Assembly (NCBI RefSeq): GCF_024362765.1
Contig: NZ_CP093302.1
Coordinates: forward strand, 1,642,001 to 1,706,000
Length of the DNA: 64,000 bases
Source: Alkalihalobacillus sp. LMS6
Lineage (GTDB): Bacteria; Bacillota; Bacilli; Bacillales; Bacillaceae_D
Direction of reading: 5' to 3'
The first letter of the stretch is position 1; every line of letters begins with the position of its first letter. The notes beneath the pieces are model-generated. The model was not told the DNA's origin and made no database searches. It was given only the letters and a program-made list of their open reading frames with translations. This document shows, piece by piece, positions 28,535-37,464 of this stretch. The position numbers and the translations under genes were made by a program.

Positions 28535-30073
28535 ATGAATGATTTAAGACAAAACAAGAAAATGGGTACACGCATCCTCGATACTGTGGAACGTGTCGGA
28601 AACAAATTACCGCATCCGTTTATGTTATTCTTATATTTAGCGATTGCTGTAATTGTATTCTCAAGTATTATTGCAAGTTTCGGTGTTTCGTTTACACATC
28701 CAGGCACTGGTGAAGAGACAGCTGTTCGAAGCTTGGTTTCAGCTGAAGGATTTATGTACATACTTGATTCAATGATTTCCAATTTTATTGGCTTTACGCC
28801 ACTTGGGCTTGTTTTAACGATGATGCTTGGGATTGGCTTAGCTCAGCAGGTTGGACTAGTTGAAACCTTTATTAAAAGTACCATTTTGAGAGCGCCAACA
28901 AAGCTAGTGACGATTGCAGTTGTGACGACTGGTATCGTCGGTAATATCGCATCAGACGCAGCTTACGTTCTGATTCCGCCACTTGGAGCGATGATTTTCT
29001 ATGCGCTTGGTCGTCACCCGCTTGCCGGAATGGCTGCTGGATTTGCAGGTGTAGGGGCAGGTTTTACAGCAAACTTCATTCCTGCCGGGACGGATGTTCT
29101 GCTTTCAGGTATTTCGACTGAAGTCGTACAAACGATGGAACCTGGTATGATTGTCCATATGACCGACAACTATTACTTTATGATTGTCTCTTCTATTATG
29201 CTTATTATCATTTGTACAGTTATTACGGAACGAGTCATTGAGCCGCGTTTAGGGAAATTTAACGCTAAATACGGCGCAAAAGAATATGTGGAGCAAGAAC
29301 TGGATACGGTCGGACCTAAAGAAAGCAAAGCATTACTGGTTTCTTTAGCTGCTGGCTTTGTGTATTTAGTGATTATTTCATTTTTTATTGTTCCTGAAAG
29401 TGGAATATTGCGAGGTGAAGGTGGAAGTATCGTTCCTTCTCCGTTTATTAGTAATATTGTACCAATTTTATTATTTTTATTTTTAACGATATCAATTGCG
29501 TACGGTATCGCTGCTGGTGTCATTAAATCAACTCGGGATGTCCCGGAGATGATGGCCGAAGCAATTAAAAGTATGGCGGGCTATATTGTGTTAATCTTTG
29601 CGGCGGCGCAATTTATTGCGTACTTTGACTGGAGTAATATCGGCGTATGGATTGCAGTGAGCGGCGCAGAGTTTTTAGAAAGTGTGAACATGACAGGAAT
29701 GGGTGTCATTGTCGCTTTTATCTTTTTAACGACATTATTAAACTTGTTTATCTTTAGTGGGTCTGCCCAGTGGGCATTAATGGCTCCAGTATTTATACCG
29801 TTATTTATGTTACTTGATTATCATCCTGCACTCGTGCAGTTAGCGTACCGGATTGGTGACTCATCAACAAGTGTAATTACACCAATGAATCCATATGTTC
29901 CGATGGTTTTAGCGTTTATGAAAAAATACGATTCACGAGCTGGATTTGGCACATTGTTCTCTATAATGCTCCCCTATACGCTCGTAATTTTAGCATTATG
30001 GATTGTTTTATTTTTAATCTGGACTGGATTTGAGTTGCCAATTGGACCTGGCGTAACAGATTACAAAGGTTAA
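28535..30073 (+). CDS. abgT: AbgT-family p-aminobenzoyl-glutamate-type transporter
   Basis: A 512-residue membrane protein with about 12 segments. It has AbgT features: NKLPHPFMLFLYLA near the N-terminus, GIVGNIASDAAYVLIPPLGA (about 134-153), AGVGAGFTANFIPAGTDVLL (about 173-192), and the C-terminal YRIGDSSTSVITPMNPYVPMVL. The family imports p-aminobenzoyl-glutamate, or exports sulfonamides in some species. Two M20 amidohydrolase genes follow, matching the abgT-abgA-abgB arrangement of E. coli. I start at 28535, after GGTGGGAAG, rather than at 28520. Confidence 0.9.
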   Translation: MNDLRQNKKMGTRILDTVERVGNKLPHPFMLFLYLAIAVIVFSSIIASFGVSFTHPGTGEETAVRSLVSAEGFMYILDSMISNFIGFTPLGLVLTMMLGIGLAQQVGLVETFIKSTILRAPTKLVTIAVVTTGIVGNIASDAAYVLIPPLGAMIFYALGRHPLAGMAAGFAGVGAGFTANFIPAGTDVLLSGISTEVVQTMEPGMIVHMTDNYYFMIVSSIMLIIICTVITERVIEPRLGKFNAKYGAKEYVEQELDTVGPKESKALLVSLAAGFVYLVIISFFIVPESGILRGEGGSIVPSPFISNIVPILLFLFLTISIAYGIAAGVIKSTRDVPEMMAEAIKSMAGYIVLIFAAAQFIAYFDWSNIGVWIAVSGAEFLESVNMTGMGVIVAFIFLTTLLNLFIFSGSAQWALMAPVFIPLFMLLDYHPALVQLAYRIGDSSTSVITPMNPYVPMVLAFMKKYDSRAGFGTLFSIMLPYTLVILALWIVLFLIWTGFELPIGPGVTDYKG

Positions 30074-30096
30074 TGGAACAAAAGGGAGAGGGTAAC

Positions 30097-31290
30097 ATGT
30101 TTTTTAAAGAAGCAACAAGCAATCATGATCAAGTGGTCAAATGGAGACGACAACTTCATCGAAACCCTGAATTAAGTCATGAAGAACGACAAACCCAGCA
30201 GTTTGTTTGCGACACGTTAGAAGAAGCAGGGATTGCGTATGAAGTGATGCAGAAAAGCTATGGTGTCATTGGCATGATTAAGGGGGAGCAGCCGGGTAAA
30301 ATTGTCGCTTTACGGGCAGATATGGATGCACTGCCGATTGAGGAAAAAAATGACGTCCCTTATCGTTCAACGAAAGAACGGATCATGCATGCGTGCGGTC
30401 ATGATGCACATACAGCGATGCTGCTCGGAGCTGGAGTTACGCTTCAGAAAAGAAGAGATGAGATTGCTGGGACCGTTTTGCTTTTATTTCAGCCTGCTGA
30501 AGAAGATGCACCAATTGGTGGTGCACAGGCAATGATGGAAGATCCAACTTTCTTAGAAAACGAGCCTGATGTGGTCTTCGGTCAACATGTGTGGCCAGAC
30601 TTACCAGTCGGACAAATAGGCGTTCGAGCAGGGGCAATGATGGGGAATTCCGATCGTTTCTCCATCGTTATTAATGGAAAAGCAGGCCATGCTAGTATGC
30701 CTCACCAAGCAGTTGATGCGATTGTAGTAGCAAATCAACTGATGTCGAGTTTACAAACCATTGTGAGCCGTAATGTTGATCCACTTGACTCCGCAGTCAT
30801 TACAGTTGGAAAAATTTCAGGAGGAGACCGCTACAATGTTGTCGCAAGTGAAGTTACCCTTGAAGGAACAGTACGAACGTTTTCGTTAGACGTACGGGAG
30901 CAGGTTGAAAAACGCTTAATCCAACTGGCAAATCAAGTAGCAGGAGCAATGGGTGCAAGTGCCACAGTTCATTATCAAAAAGGATATGTTGCAACGCTGA
31001 ACACTGAAAAATGGGCAGAGCATGTAAAACAGCAAGCGCGCACATTATTTGGTGAGCACGGGGCGCCTGATGTGAACCCTAGTTTAGCTGGTGAAGATTT
31101 TGGCCGATTTCTACAACACTATCCTGGTGCTTACTTTTGGTTAGGAACCGCCATAAAAGAACGACCTGTTCAAAGTCCACTACATGACTCAACATTTGAC
31201 ATTGATGAAGAAGCACTTGTTTACGGCGTTAATATCATGGCAACAACTGCTGTGACGGCATTACAGCAAGTAAATAGAGAGGGGAATTAA
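30097..31290 (+). CDS. M20 family amidohydrolase, first copy (AbgA/AbgB-like or hippurate hydrolase type)
   Basis: A 397-residue M20D metallo-amidohydrolase. Metal ligands are visible in ALRADMDALPI (about residues 77-87), MHACGHDAHT (about 100-109) and FQPAEED (catalytic Glu, about 132-138), with H in FGQHVWP and the GHASMPHQAVDAI lid motif. Expected to cleave an N-acyl amino acid or p-aminobenzoyl-glutamate after import. I start at 30097, preceded by AAAGGGAGAGGG; an in-frame ATG at 30073 overlaps the abgT stop. The next gene starts 3 bases after its stop, so the two are tightly coupled. Confidence 0.87.
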   Translation: MFFKEATSNHDQVVKWRRQLHRNPELSHEERQTQQFVCDTLEEAGIAYEVMQKSYGVIGMIKGEQPGKIVALRADMDALPIEEKNDVPYRSTKERIMHACGHDAHTAMLLGAGVTLQKRRDEIAGTVLLLFQPAEEDAPIGGAQAMMEDPTFLENEPDVVFGQHVWPDLPVGQIGVRAGAMMGNSDRFSIVINGKAGHASMPHQAVDAIVVANQLMSSLQTIVSRNVDPLDSAVITVGKISGGDRYNVVASEVTLEGTVRTFSLDVREQVEKRLIQLANQVAGAMGASATVHYQKGYVATLNTEKWAEHVKQQARTLFGEHGAPDVNPSLAGEDFGRFLQHYPGAYFWLGTAIKERPVQSPLHDSTFDIDEEALVYGVNIMATTAVTALQQVNREGN

Positions 31291-31293
31291 TAC

Positions 31294-32589
31294 ATGGAGA
31301 CTCGAATTGATGACTGGATATTGGAACAAGAAGAGACCATTCAAGCGTGGCGTCGCGAGCTGCATCAAATCGCTGAGGTGGGATTTTGTGAATATGAAAC
31401 AACGCATTACATCATCCAACAACTCGAACCTCTTAATTTTACCCTCCACACTGGTCGTTCGGTAATGGATGATGGAGCACGATTTGGTGTGCCTCATGCA
31501 GATGAATTACGAAAACACGAGCAACGAGCGCTCGAACATGGTGTTCCGCAAACGTTAATGGAGAAAATGAAAGGTGGCTTTACTGGAGTTGTAGCCGTTC
31601 TCGAGACGGGAAGACCTGGTAGCCATACAGCCATGAGGTTTGATATTGATGCACTGCCGATAGAAGAAGACACAACGGAAGACCATCTACCTGCGAAAGC
31701 GGGATTTCATTCCCTACATAATGGAATGATGCATGCATGTGGTCACGATGGTCACACAGCAATTGGTCTGGCGAATGCACATTTTTTAGCTACATGGAAA
31801 GAGCACTTATCAGGTACATACACGCTAATCTTTCAGCCAGCTGAAGAAGGGAGCCGAGGAGCGAAAGCGATCGTAGAAAAAGGCTGGCTCGACGGCGTCG
31901 ATTATTTTCTTAGTGGTCACTTAGGCATTCGATCCCAGCCAGTAGGAACACTCATCTCTGGTGCGACATCGATTTTGGCGACAACAAAAATCGATGCAAC
32001 ATTTACGGGAAAAACAGCTCATGCTGGAATGGAACCACATAAAGGCAAAAATGCCATGCTTGCTGCTTCCACAGCTGTATTAAATTTGCACGGCATTTCT
32101 CCTCATAGTGATGGCGAGACGCGCATAAATGTTGGCCGTTTTGAAGCGGGGAGCGGTCGCAACATTGTTCCGGGAGATGCAGTTTTACAATTAGAAACCC
32201 GGGGCGAGTCTACAAATGAAAATGCCTACATGAAAACCGAGGCGATTCGACGGCTAGAGGGCGCTGCGCACATGTACGATGTGACTTTAGACTATCAAAT
32301 TGTTGGCGAAGGACTTGCTGCAGAGACAGACGCTTATTATATTGAAAAAATTCCAGTTGTCACAAGCTCAAGTCGCTATGTTCAAACTGTAAAAGAATCG
32401 ATGGCGCTAAATGGGTCTGAAGATGTAACCTACATGATGCGTCACGTTCAAAATCATGGTGGTAAAGCTAGCTATATGATTTTTGGTAGCCAGTTAGCAG
32501 CAGGCCATCATCATAAACAGTTTGATTTTGAAGAAGGCGCGCTTTATGTTGCCGTAAGCGCATTTGCACATATCGTTGTTCATAACTAG
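31294..32589 (+). CDS. M20 family amidohydrolase, second copy (AbgA-like)
   Basis: A 431-residue M20 peptidase with MRFDIDALPIEED, MHACGHDGHTAIG, FQPAEEGSRGAKA and GKTAHAGMEPHKGKNAM motifs. It has a longer N-terminal insertion than the previous gene (about residues 45-85) and ends with GHHHKQFDFEE, typical of the AbgA branch. It probably forms a heteromer or parallel activity with the upstream M20 protein, as AbgA and AbgB do in p-aminobenzoyl-glutamate hydrolysis. AGAGAGGGGAA precedes the ATG. Confidence 0.87.
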   Translation: METRIDDWILEQEETIQAWRRELHQIAEVGFCEYETTHYIIQQLEPLNFTLHTGRSVMDDGARFGVPHADELRKHEQRALEHGVPQTLMEKMKGGFTGVVAVLETGRPGSHTAMRFDIDALPIEEDTTEDHLPAKAGFHSLHNGMMHACGHDGHTAIGLANAHFLATWKEHLSGTYTLIFQPAEEGSRGAKAIVEKGWLDGVDYFLSGHLGIRSQPVGTLISGATSILATTKIDATFTGKTAHAGMEPHKGKNAMLAASTAVLNLHGISPHSDGETRINVGRFEAGSGRNIVPGDAVLQLETRGESTNENAYMKTEAIRRLEGAAHMYDVTLDYQIVGEGLAAETDAYYIEKIPVVTSSSRYVQTVKESMALNGSEDVTYMMRHVQNHGGKASYMIFGSQLAAGHHHKQFDFEEGALYVAVSAFAHIVVHN

Positions 32590-32598
32590 ATTATTTAT

Positions 32599-32644
32599 AA
32601 AAAGAGCTTCAAGTGTTAGAAAATATGACGCTAGCTCTTTTTTT
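32599..32644 (+). terminator. Terminator of the abgT-M20-M20 operon
   Basis: A 10-bp stem AAAAAGAGCT/AGCTCTTTTT with a 24-nt loop ends in a seven-T run. Confidence 0.65.
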
Positions 32645-32701
32645 GCATCAAATTGACTCACGTATAAAGGAAATTCATTCACATATGAAAAGAGGGAAAG
32701 A

Positions 32702-33994
32702 ATGACGATTAATTTAGGAGTCGTTGGGCCGGAAGATTCAGTTGGTACACTAACCAAAGTGGTCGAAGAGTATCCTTCATTTAAAGCGATTCCGATCATC
32801 TATGAAAAAGTAGAACAAGCTCCTGCCAAAATTAAACAAACTACCCAACATGTTGATCAATGGCTTTTCTCCGGTCAAGCTCCGTACTCACTCTGTACGG
32901 AAATGAACATTGTCTCAAAAGATCACTCTTGGTTTGTTCCTCTTGAGGGCTCCAGTTTATTAGGAACATTTTTGGAGGCATTTTACCACACAGATCAAAA
33001 AAAACTAGAGATAAGTTTGGATACAATTTCACCTCAATATACCAACTGGCTTATTAATGAATTTTCACTAGCTCATTTAACCATACATTTGTTTGATTAT
33101 CCTGATTACGTTGAAGAAGAAAAATTGATTGTGTTTCACAAACAAGCATTTCAATCAGGAAAAACAGCTTTTGCATTGACTTGTTTAAGAGGGGTTTACC
33201 AAGCACTTATACAACTTGGCATCCCTTGTTACCGTGTGAAGCCAGCGGAGCCAGTAACACGAAATATTTTAGGGCGAATACAAGATCGGATGAATTCTCT
33301 TTATTATAAAAAAGCTCAAATTGGTGTCGTTGGAGCGCTTATTTCGTTTTCGCAAACAGAACAAAAAGAGATGGTTTATTCCTATAAGCGAAAGCACCAA
33401 GAACTAGTTATTAGAAAAAGACTGTTAGATTACGCTGAATCGCTTCAGGGATCATTTATCGAAATAGGGAACGGCTATTTTGAAATCTTTACAACAAGAG
33501 GAGAAATTGAAGCGCAGAGCTGGCCTTATGAAGTCATTGATGACGTGAAAACGAGCACAAATCTAACCATTTATTTAGGAATTGGTTACGGTAGGACGGC
33601 TCTGGCAGCGTCCAAACATGTTCAAAGTGCGCTCGATTTTAGTAAGCAAGCAAGAGAACAAATGATTGTGCTTGTCGATGAGGAAAACAATGTTTCTGAA
33701 GCGAAGCGACATGAAGAACCATTTCACTATCGTCAAGTTTTTTTAGGAGACAAGTCGGCACGTGTAGCAGTTGGACCAGGCACAATTGCACGCATTTACG
33801 CAAAAGTAGCTCAACAAAAACAAGCCCACTTCTCTGCACAAGACGTGGCGATTTGGTTGGAAGGAACCGAGCGACACGCGCGGCGAATTTTATTCGAGCT
33901 GGAAAAAGGAAACGTGATTCAGCAAGTCGGAGAAGAGCAATCTGGAAGACGAGGAAGGCCGAGAAAGGTTTACTGTTTAAAAGACAGCTTGTGA
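32702..33994 (+). CDS. Putative transcriptional regulator with C-terminal winged helix
   Basis: A 430-residue protein of unknown exact family. The C-terminal 70 residues (about 360-430) look like a winged helix with a basic GRRGRPRKVY tail, the pattern of DNA-binding regulators. The middle (about 205-330) contains LTIYLGIGYGRTALAASKHVQSALDFSKQ, reminiscent of the GGDEF-like fold in PucR/CdaR-type regulators. The N-terminal 200 residues resemble a small-molecule sensing region with no motif I can name. It follows the abgT/M20 operon after a terminator and may regulate it. AAAAGAGGGAAAG precedes the ATG. Confidence 0.6.
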   Translation: MTINLGVVGPEDSVGTLTKVVEEYPSFKAIPIIYEKVEQAPAKIKQTTQHVDQWLFSGQAPYSLCTEMNIVSKDHSWFVPLEGSSLLGTFLEAFYHTDQKKLEISLDTISPQYTNWLINEFSLAHLTIHLFDYPDYVEEEKLIVFHKQAFQSGKTAFALTCLRGVYQALIQLGIPCYRVKPAEPVTRNILGRIQDRMNSLYYKKAQIGVVGALISFSQTEQKEMVYSYKRKHQELVIRKRLLDYAESLQGSFIEIGNGYFEIFTTRGEIEAQSWPYEVIDDVKTSTNLTIYLGIGYGRTALAASKHVQSALDFSKQAREQMIVLVDEENNVSEAKRHEEPFHYRQVFLGDKSARVAVGPGTIARIYAKVAQQKQAHFSAQDVAIWLEGTERHARRILFELEKGNVIQQVGEEQSGRRGRPRKVYCLKDSL

Positions 33995-34013
33995 GTAAGC
34001 TGTCTTTTTTTTT
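33979..34013 (+). terminator. Rho-independent terminator of the winged-helix regulator
   Basis: A 12-bp perfect stem AAAAGACAGCTT/AAGCTGTCTTTT with a 6-nt loop containing the TGA stop, followed by further Ts. Confidence 0.9.
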
Positions 34014-34071
34014 ATTAATCCAGGTTAATGTCATGAAGTGAGGGTGGTTTAATAATTTCTAAATACATGAT

Positions 34072-34977
34072 TTATGTATCTACCGAATTAATGCTTTTTT
34101 GAATATTTTTAACCATAAGATCGTTCTTTTGTATAGTAAATATAACTAAAGCTTGTTCCATATAATTGATAGAAAGGTTTTCTTTACCTTTTAAGTGATA
34201 ACAATAACCTATTTGATACAGACTATCACCAATTACAGACAAAATATTATTTTGAACACAAGTTTCGATAGCGTCAAAACTATATTGAAGAGATTGATCA
34301 AACTCTTTCATTGAACTACAAACATTAGAGAGGTTGTAATATATTTTCGCTAATATTTCTGGAGCTTTAATAGTTTTGTTATTCATAATTGCTTCTATAC
34401 ATTTTAGAAGTATTTCTTTACTTTCATTATAATTGTTTTCTTCATACTCAATAATACCGAGACTTAAGTTAATCTCTATTAACTGGAGATTGTTTTTATC
34501 ATTGTTCTCTACGTCAAGCTTTAAAGCTTTTTGGAAGATTTCTTTTGTTAGAGTAGAGTTTGACGTGTCATAATACGTACAAATCGCTTCATGCCATAGT
34601 AAAAATTGTTTCTCGGCGTTCGTTAAGTGAAGGTTTTTATTTTTTTCACTTTCAATTATGTATTTTAAAGCCGAGTAATCTCTTCTTTGTTTTAAATTTT
34701 TGATAATTTCGCTAACCTCGGTATCGCGAATATCTTTATTTGTTATTAATTCGCCATTATCGTCTTGACCATAGAGGTAACTCATACTTACACCAAGACG
34801 TTCACTTAACTGAAACAAGATACTAGATGATGGGTTTTCCTTGCCGTTTTTTCCTTCAATATTACTAATGACACCTTGTGTGCAAATGCCAGCTGCTAAC
34901 TCGTTTTGCGTATAGCCTCTCATTTTCCGAATAGATCGTAATCTTTCTCCTAATACAAGCGATTGTTTTTGCATCAT
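34072..34977 (-). CDS. XRE-family regulator with TPR repeats (RRNPP-like)
   Basis: A 301-residue protein: residues 8-70 are a Cro/CI-type helix-turn-helix (GERLRSIRKMRGYTQNELA), and residues about 100-300 are helical repeats that look like tetratricopeptide repeats. This architecture is that of PlcR/NprR/Rgg-like peptide-sensing regulators, but no signal-peptide-bearing partner gene is seen next to it. The coding sequence is clearly richer in A+T than its neighbours, which suggests recent acquisition. Tandem ATGs (34977, 34974) follow a strong TAGGAGGTAA ribosome binding site. Confidence 0.8.
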   Translation of the reverse strand: MMQKQSLVLGERLRSIRKMRGYTQNELAAGICTQGVISNIEGKNGKENPSSSILFQLSERLGVSMSYLYGQDDNGELITNKDIRDTEVSEIIKNLKQRRDYSALKYIIESEKNKNLHLTNAEKQFLLWHEAICTYYDTSNSTLTKEIFQKALKLDVENNDKNNLQLIEINLSLGIIEYEENNYNESKEILLKCIEAIMNNKTIKAPEILAKIYYNLSNVCSSMKEFDQSLQYSFDAIETCVQNNILSVIGDSLYQIGYCYHLKGKENLSINYMEQALVIFTIQKNDLMVKNIQKSINSVDT

Positions 34978-35358
34978 TTACCTCCTATGAATTAAAAATG
35001 TTACTGTCATATTATCATAATAAAAATATTTTTTACATAAACGAGGTGTTTAATTTTTGTCGGTAGAGATTCAAATCAGCTGAAAATAAGAGGAAAAGGG
35101 ATCTTTTACTAGAATGAAAGAGCTGAGGAGGTGTAAAGGTGAGTGAGTAATTGTTATACAATTTAAAGTTTAATAGTTGCGGTCGATTTTTATTCAGAAG
35201 AAATGCTATGATAATGCAGTGCTAAAAACAACCGTACGGACACACCCGCTTGAATTAAATTTTGTAGAATCTCAGATTGATTTGCTCGATAACAAAGAAA
35301 TCGTAAAAAACTTGCCGTATTTAGGTAGTTTTTTTGTACAGAAAGGATGTTGATTTAT
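34978..35358. other. Intergenic region between the XRE-TPR gene and putP
   Basis: About 380 bases. It holds a GAGGAGGTG followed by a GTG that is closed after three codons, and an open but start-poor frame at 35177-35353 described separately. The A+T-rich part next to the XRE gene (34990-35045) may be its promoter. No RNA gene is recognised. Confidence 0.4.
35177..35353 (+). other. Unassigned short open frame upstream of putP (possible gene remnant)
   Basis: A frame of 58 codons bounded by TAG before a TTG at 35177 and by TGA at 35351-35353, with an internal GTG at 35219. Its composition is protein-like (for example THPLELNFVESQIDLLDNKE), but there is no good ribosome binding site before either possible start, and its end overlaps the region just before putP. 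It could be a remnant of a lost gene or a small protein. I do not recognise it. Confidence 0.25.
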
Positions 35359-36861
35359 ATGTCAACGCAAATTATTGCAGCCATTATTATTTATTTATTA
35401 ATTATGGTCATGATTGGCTGGTATGGTTATAAGAAAACGGCTAGTCACTCTGACTACACTCTTGGTGGGAGAGGACTTTCACCAACTGTTGCGGCGTTAA
35501 GTGCTGGAGCTTCTGACATGAGTGGATGGCTCATGCTTGCTTTACCGGGCTCTATGTATTTAACAGGACTTGGTGCTGGTTGGTTAGCGCTCGGACTTAT
35601 TATTGGTGCGTATTTAAATTGGGTTTTCTTAGCACCGCGGTTAAGAACGTATACAGAAACAGCGAATGATTCAATTACAATTCCATCGTTTTTAGAAAAT
35701 CGTTTTATTGATTCGACTAAACTTTTACGTATTTTATCTGGGATTATTATTATTTTCTTCTTTACGATTTACGTGTCTTCAGGGATGGTGTCCGGTGGAC
35801 GGGTTTTTGATTCGTTATTAGGTATTGACTATCATACGAGTTTGTTAATTGTTGCTGGCGTCACCATTCTTTATACGTTATTTGGTGGTTTTTTAGCAGT
35901 AAGCTGGACAGACGTCGTCCAAGGTGGCGTTATGATGCTTGCTTTACTCATCGTCCCAATTTTTGCTTTAGCAGAAGTGGGCGGAGTGTCTTCATCATTT
36001 GATCAAATTCGAAGCATTGATCCACAGTTATTAGATATTTTTCGTGGGGTTACGGTTATTACCATTATTGGTTCATTAGCATGGGGTCTAGGGTATTTTG
36101 GTCAACCGCACATTATTGTTCGGTTTATGGCGCTACGTACCGCGAAAGAAGCGAAGCCAGCTAGAAGAATTGGAATGGCATGGATGATTATCTCGATTAT
36201 TGGTGCGATGTTTACAGGTCTTGTTGGTCGAGCGTATTTGAGTAATGAAGGAGTCTTCTTAAATCCAGATAATGACAGTCAACATGAAACCGTGTTTGTT
36301 GTATTAGGTGAAATGTTGTTCCACCCGTTTGTTATTGGAATTATTTTTAGTGCGATTTTGGCGGCTGTTATGAGTACAATCTCTTCTCAACTGCTTGTCA
36401 CATCTAGTTCACTAACAGAAGACTTATATAAGACATTCCTTAAGCGTAAGCCAGGAGATCGAGAATTAGTCTTCCTAGGTCGAGCAGCAGTACTAGTTGT
36501 TGCGCTTATTGCATTAGCGCTGTCATGGAATCCAGATAGTTCGATTCTTGAGCTAGTTAGTTATGCTTGGGCAGGTTTTGGAGCGGCATTTGGTCCAGTT
36601 ATGCTAATCAGCTTGTATTGGAAAGGCATGACAAGATGGGGCGCACTTGCTGGGATGTTATCTGGAGCAATCGTTGTTATTGTTTGGGCCAACACGAGTC
36701 TTTATCAAGTGTTTGGTATGAACGAACGTGTATATGAACTTCTTCCAGGTTTTATTGTAGCGACAATCATGATTTTTGTTGTAAGTAAGCTAACGAAAAA
36801 CGATGAAAGAGTTGCGCTAGGGTTTAAAGAATTTAAAAAGCAACTACAAGCTAATAAATAA
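35359..36861 (+). CDS. putP: Sodium/proline symporter (PutP/OpuE type)
   Basis: A 500-residue sodium:solute symporter (SSS) family protein with about 13 membrane segments. It contains the PutP signatures GGRGLSPTVAALSAGASDMSGWLMLALPG (about residues 37-65), LGYFGQPHIIVRFMA and the sodium-site ISSQLLVTSSSLTEDLY (about 341-357). It imports proline with Na+, either as nutrient or osmoprotectant. I start at 35359, with GAAAGGATG upstream; an in-frame ATG at 35347 lacks a proper ribosome binding site. A strong terminator follows. Confidence 0.92.
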   Translation: MSTQIIAAIIIYLLIMVMIGWYGYKKTASHSDYTLGGRGLSPTVAALSAGASDMSGWLMLALPGSMYLTGLGAGWLALGLIIGAYLNWVFLAPRLRTYTETANDSITIPSFLENRFIDSTKLLRILSGIIIIFFFTIYVSSGMVSGGRVFDSLLGIDYHTSLLIVAGVTILYTLFGGFLAVSWTDVVQGGVMMLALLIVPIFALAEVGGVSSSFDQIRSIDPQLLDIFRGVTVITIIGSLAWGLGYFGQPHIIVRFMALRTAKEAKPARRIGMAWMIISIIGAMFTGLVGRAYLSNEGVFLNPDNDSQHETVFVVLGEMLFHPFVIGIIFSAILAAVMSTISSQLLVTSSSLTEDLYKTFLKRKPGDRELVFLGRAAVLVVALIALALSWNPDSSILELVSYAWAGFGAAFGPVMLISLYWKGMTRWGALAGMLSGAIVVIVWANTSLYQVFGMNERVYELLPGFIVATIMIFVVSKLTKNDERVALGFKEFKKQLQANK

Positions 36862-36879
36862 TAAGTTTTAAATCGGATG

Positions 36880-36922
36880 AAAAGGCGAAAGACCCTTGTA
36901 CAGAGGGTCGTCGCCTTTTTTT
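36880..36922 (+). terminator. putP: Rho-independent terminator of putP
   Basis: Two-step hairpin: AAAAGGCGA/TCGCCTTTT outer stem and GACCCT/AGGGTC inner stem, then a seven-T run overlapping it. Confidence 0.9.
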
Positions 36923-37039
36923 ATACATTGTTTCGCGTTTTAATCATAGGTTGCGCGTTAAGCTTCTCGAACAAATGGTTTCTTGCTAAAATAGATGGGT
37001 ATAAAACTGTGTACATCATGAGAAAGGAAAGAAGCGAGA

Positions 37040-37411
37040 ATGAAAAAATGGAAACAAATAAGTGTTGTTGTTTTGATGACTGTTTTAGTATCTGCTTGTA
37101 ATGCGGACAATGGGAATGAGGACCAAAACGATGAGAATAATCAAGTGACTGAAGAATCCATTGACGGCATTAATGAGGACTGGACAGAAGTTCCACTTGT
37201 ATTAGAAGAGATTAGCGATGATGTGTCAAGGATTGAACTCACAAACGATAAAGGTGGAAGCCGTGTTATTCTCTATTACACGGATGAAGAAGGTCCTCAA
37301 TACAAATCCGTGCTCGTTAAAGACGAGGGACGCTTGAAGATTATTTCCATTAATGAAAATGGAGAAGGGGAAATGTTTAACGAAATTGTAGAAGACCGTA
37401 TATCATCCTAA
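37040..37411 (+). CDS. Small hypothetical lipoprotein
   Basis: A 123-residue protein with a type II signal peptide (basic MKKWKQ, hydrophobic core, lipobox LVSAC, lipidated Cys20) and an acidic Asn/Asp/Glu-rich linker. The remaining 80 residues have no domain I recognise. It would be anchored on the outer face of the membrane. A purine-rich GAAAGGAAAGAAG precedes the ATG. Its terminator is shared with convergent pucG. Confidence 0.72.
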   Translation: MKKWKQISVVVLMTVLVSACNADNGNEDQNDENNQVTEESIDGINEDWTEVPLVLEEISDDVSRIELTNDKGGSRVILYYTDEEGPQYKSVLVKDEGRLKIISINENGEGEMFNEIVEDRISS

Positions 37412-37460
37412 TAAAAGGAGCGCTAAACAGTGATTTGTATACTGATTTAGCGCTCTTTTC
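37412..37460. terminator. Bidirectional terminator between the lipoprotein gene and pucG
   Basis: GAGCGCTAAA (37418-37427) pairs with TTTAGCGCTC (37446-37455), with CAGT/ACTG pairing further in. It is flanked by AAAA on the left and TTTT on the right, so it works in both directions. Confidence 0.85.
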
Positions 37461-37464
37461 ACAG

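Noticed and set aside
34015-34068. 17-codon frame downstream of the XRE-TPR gene as its signalling peptide
   Set aside because: It starts ATG but has no ribosome binding site and no hydrophobic secretion signal, and runs into the neighbouring terminator region.
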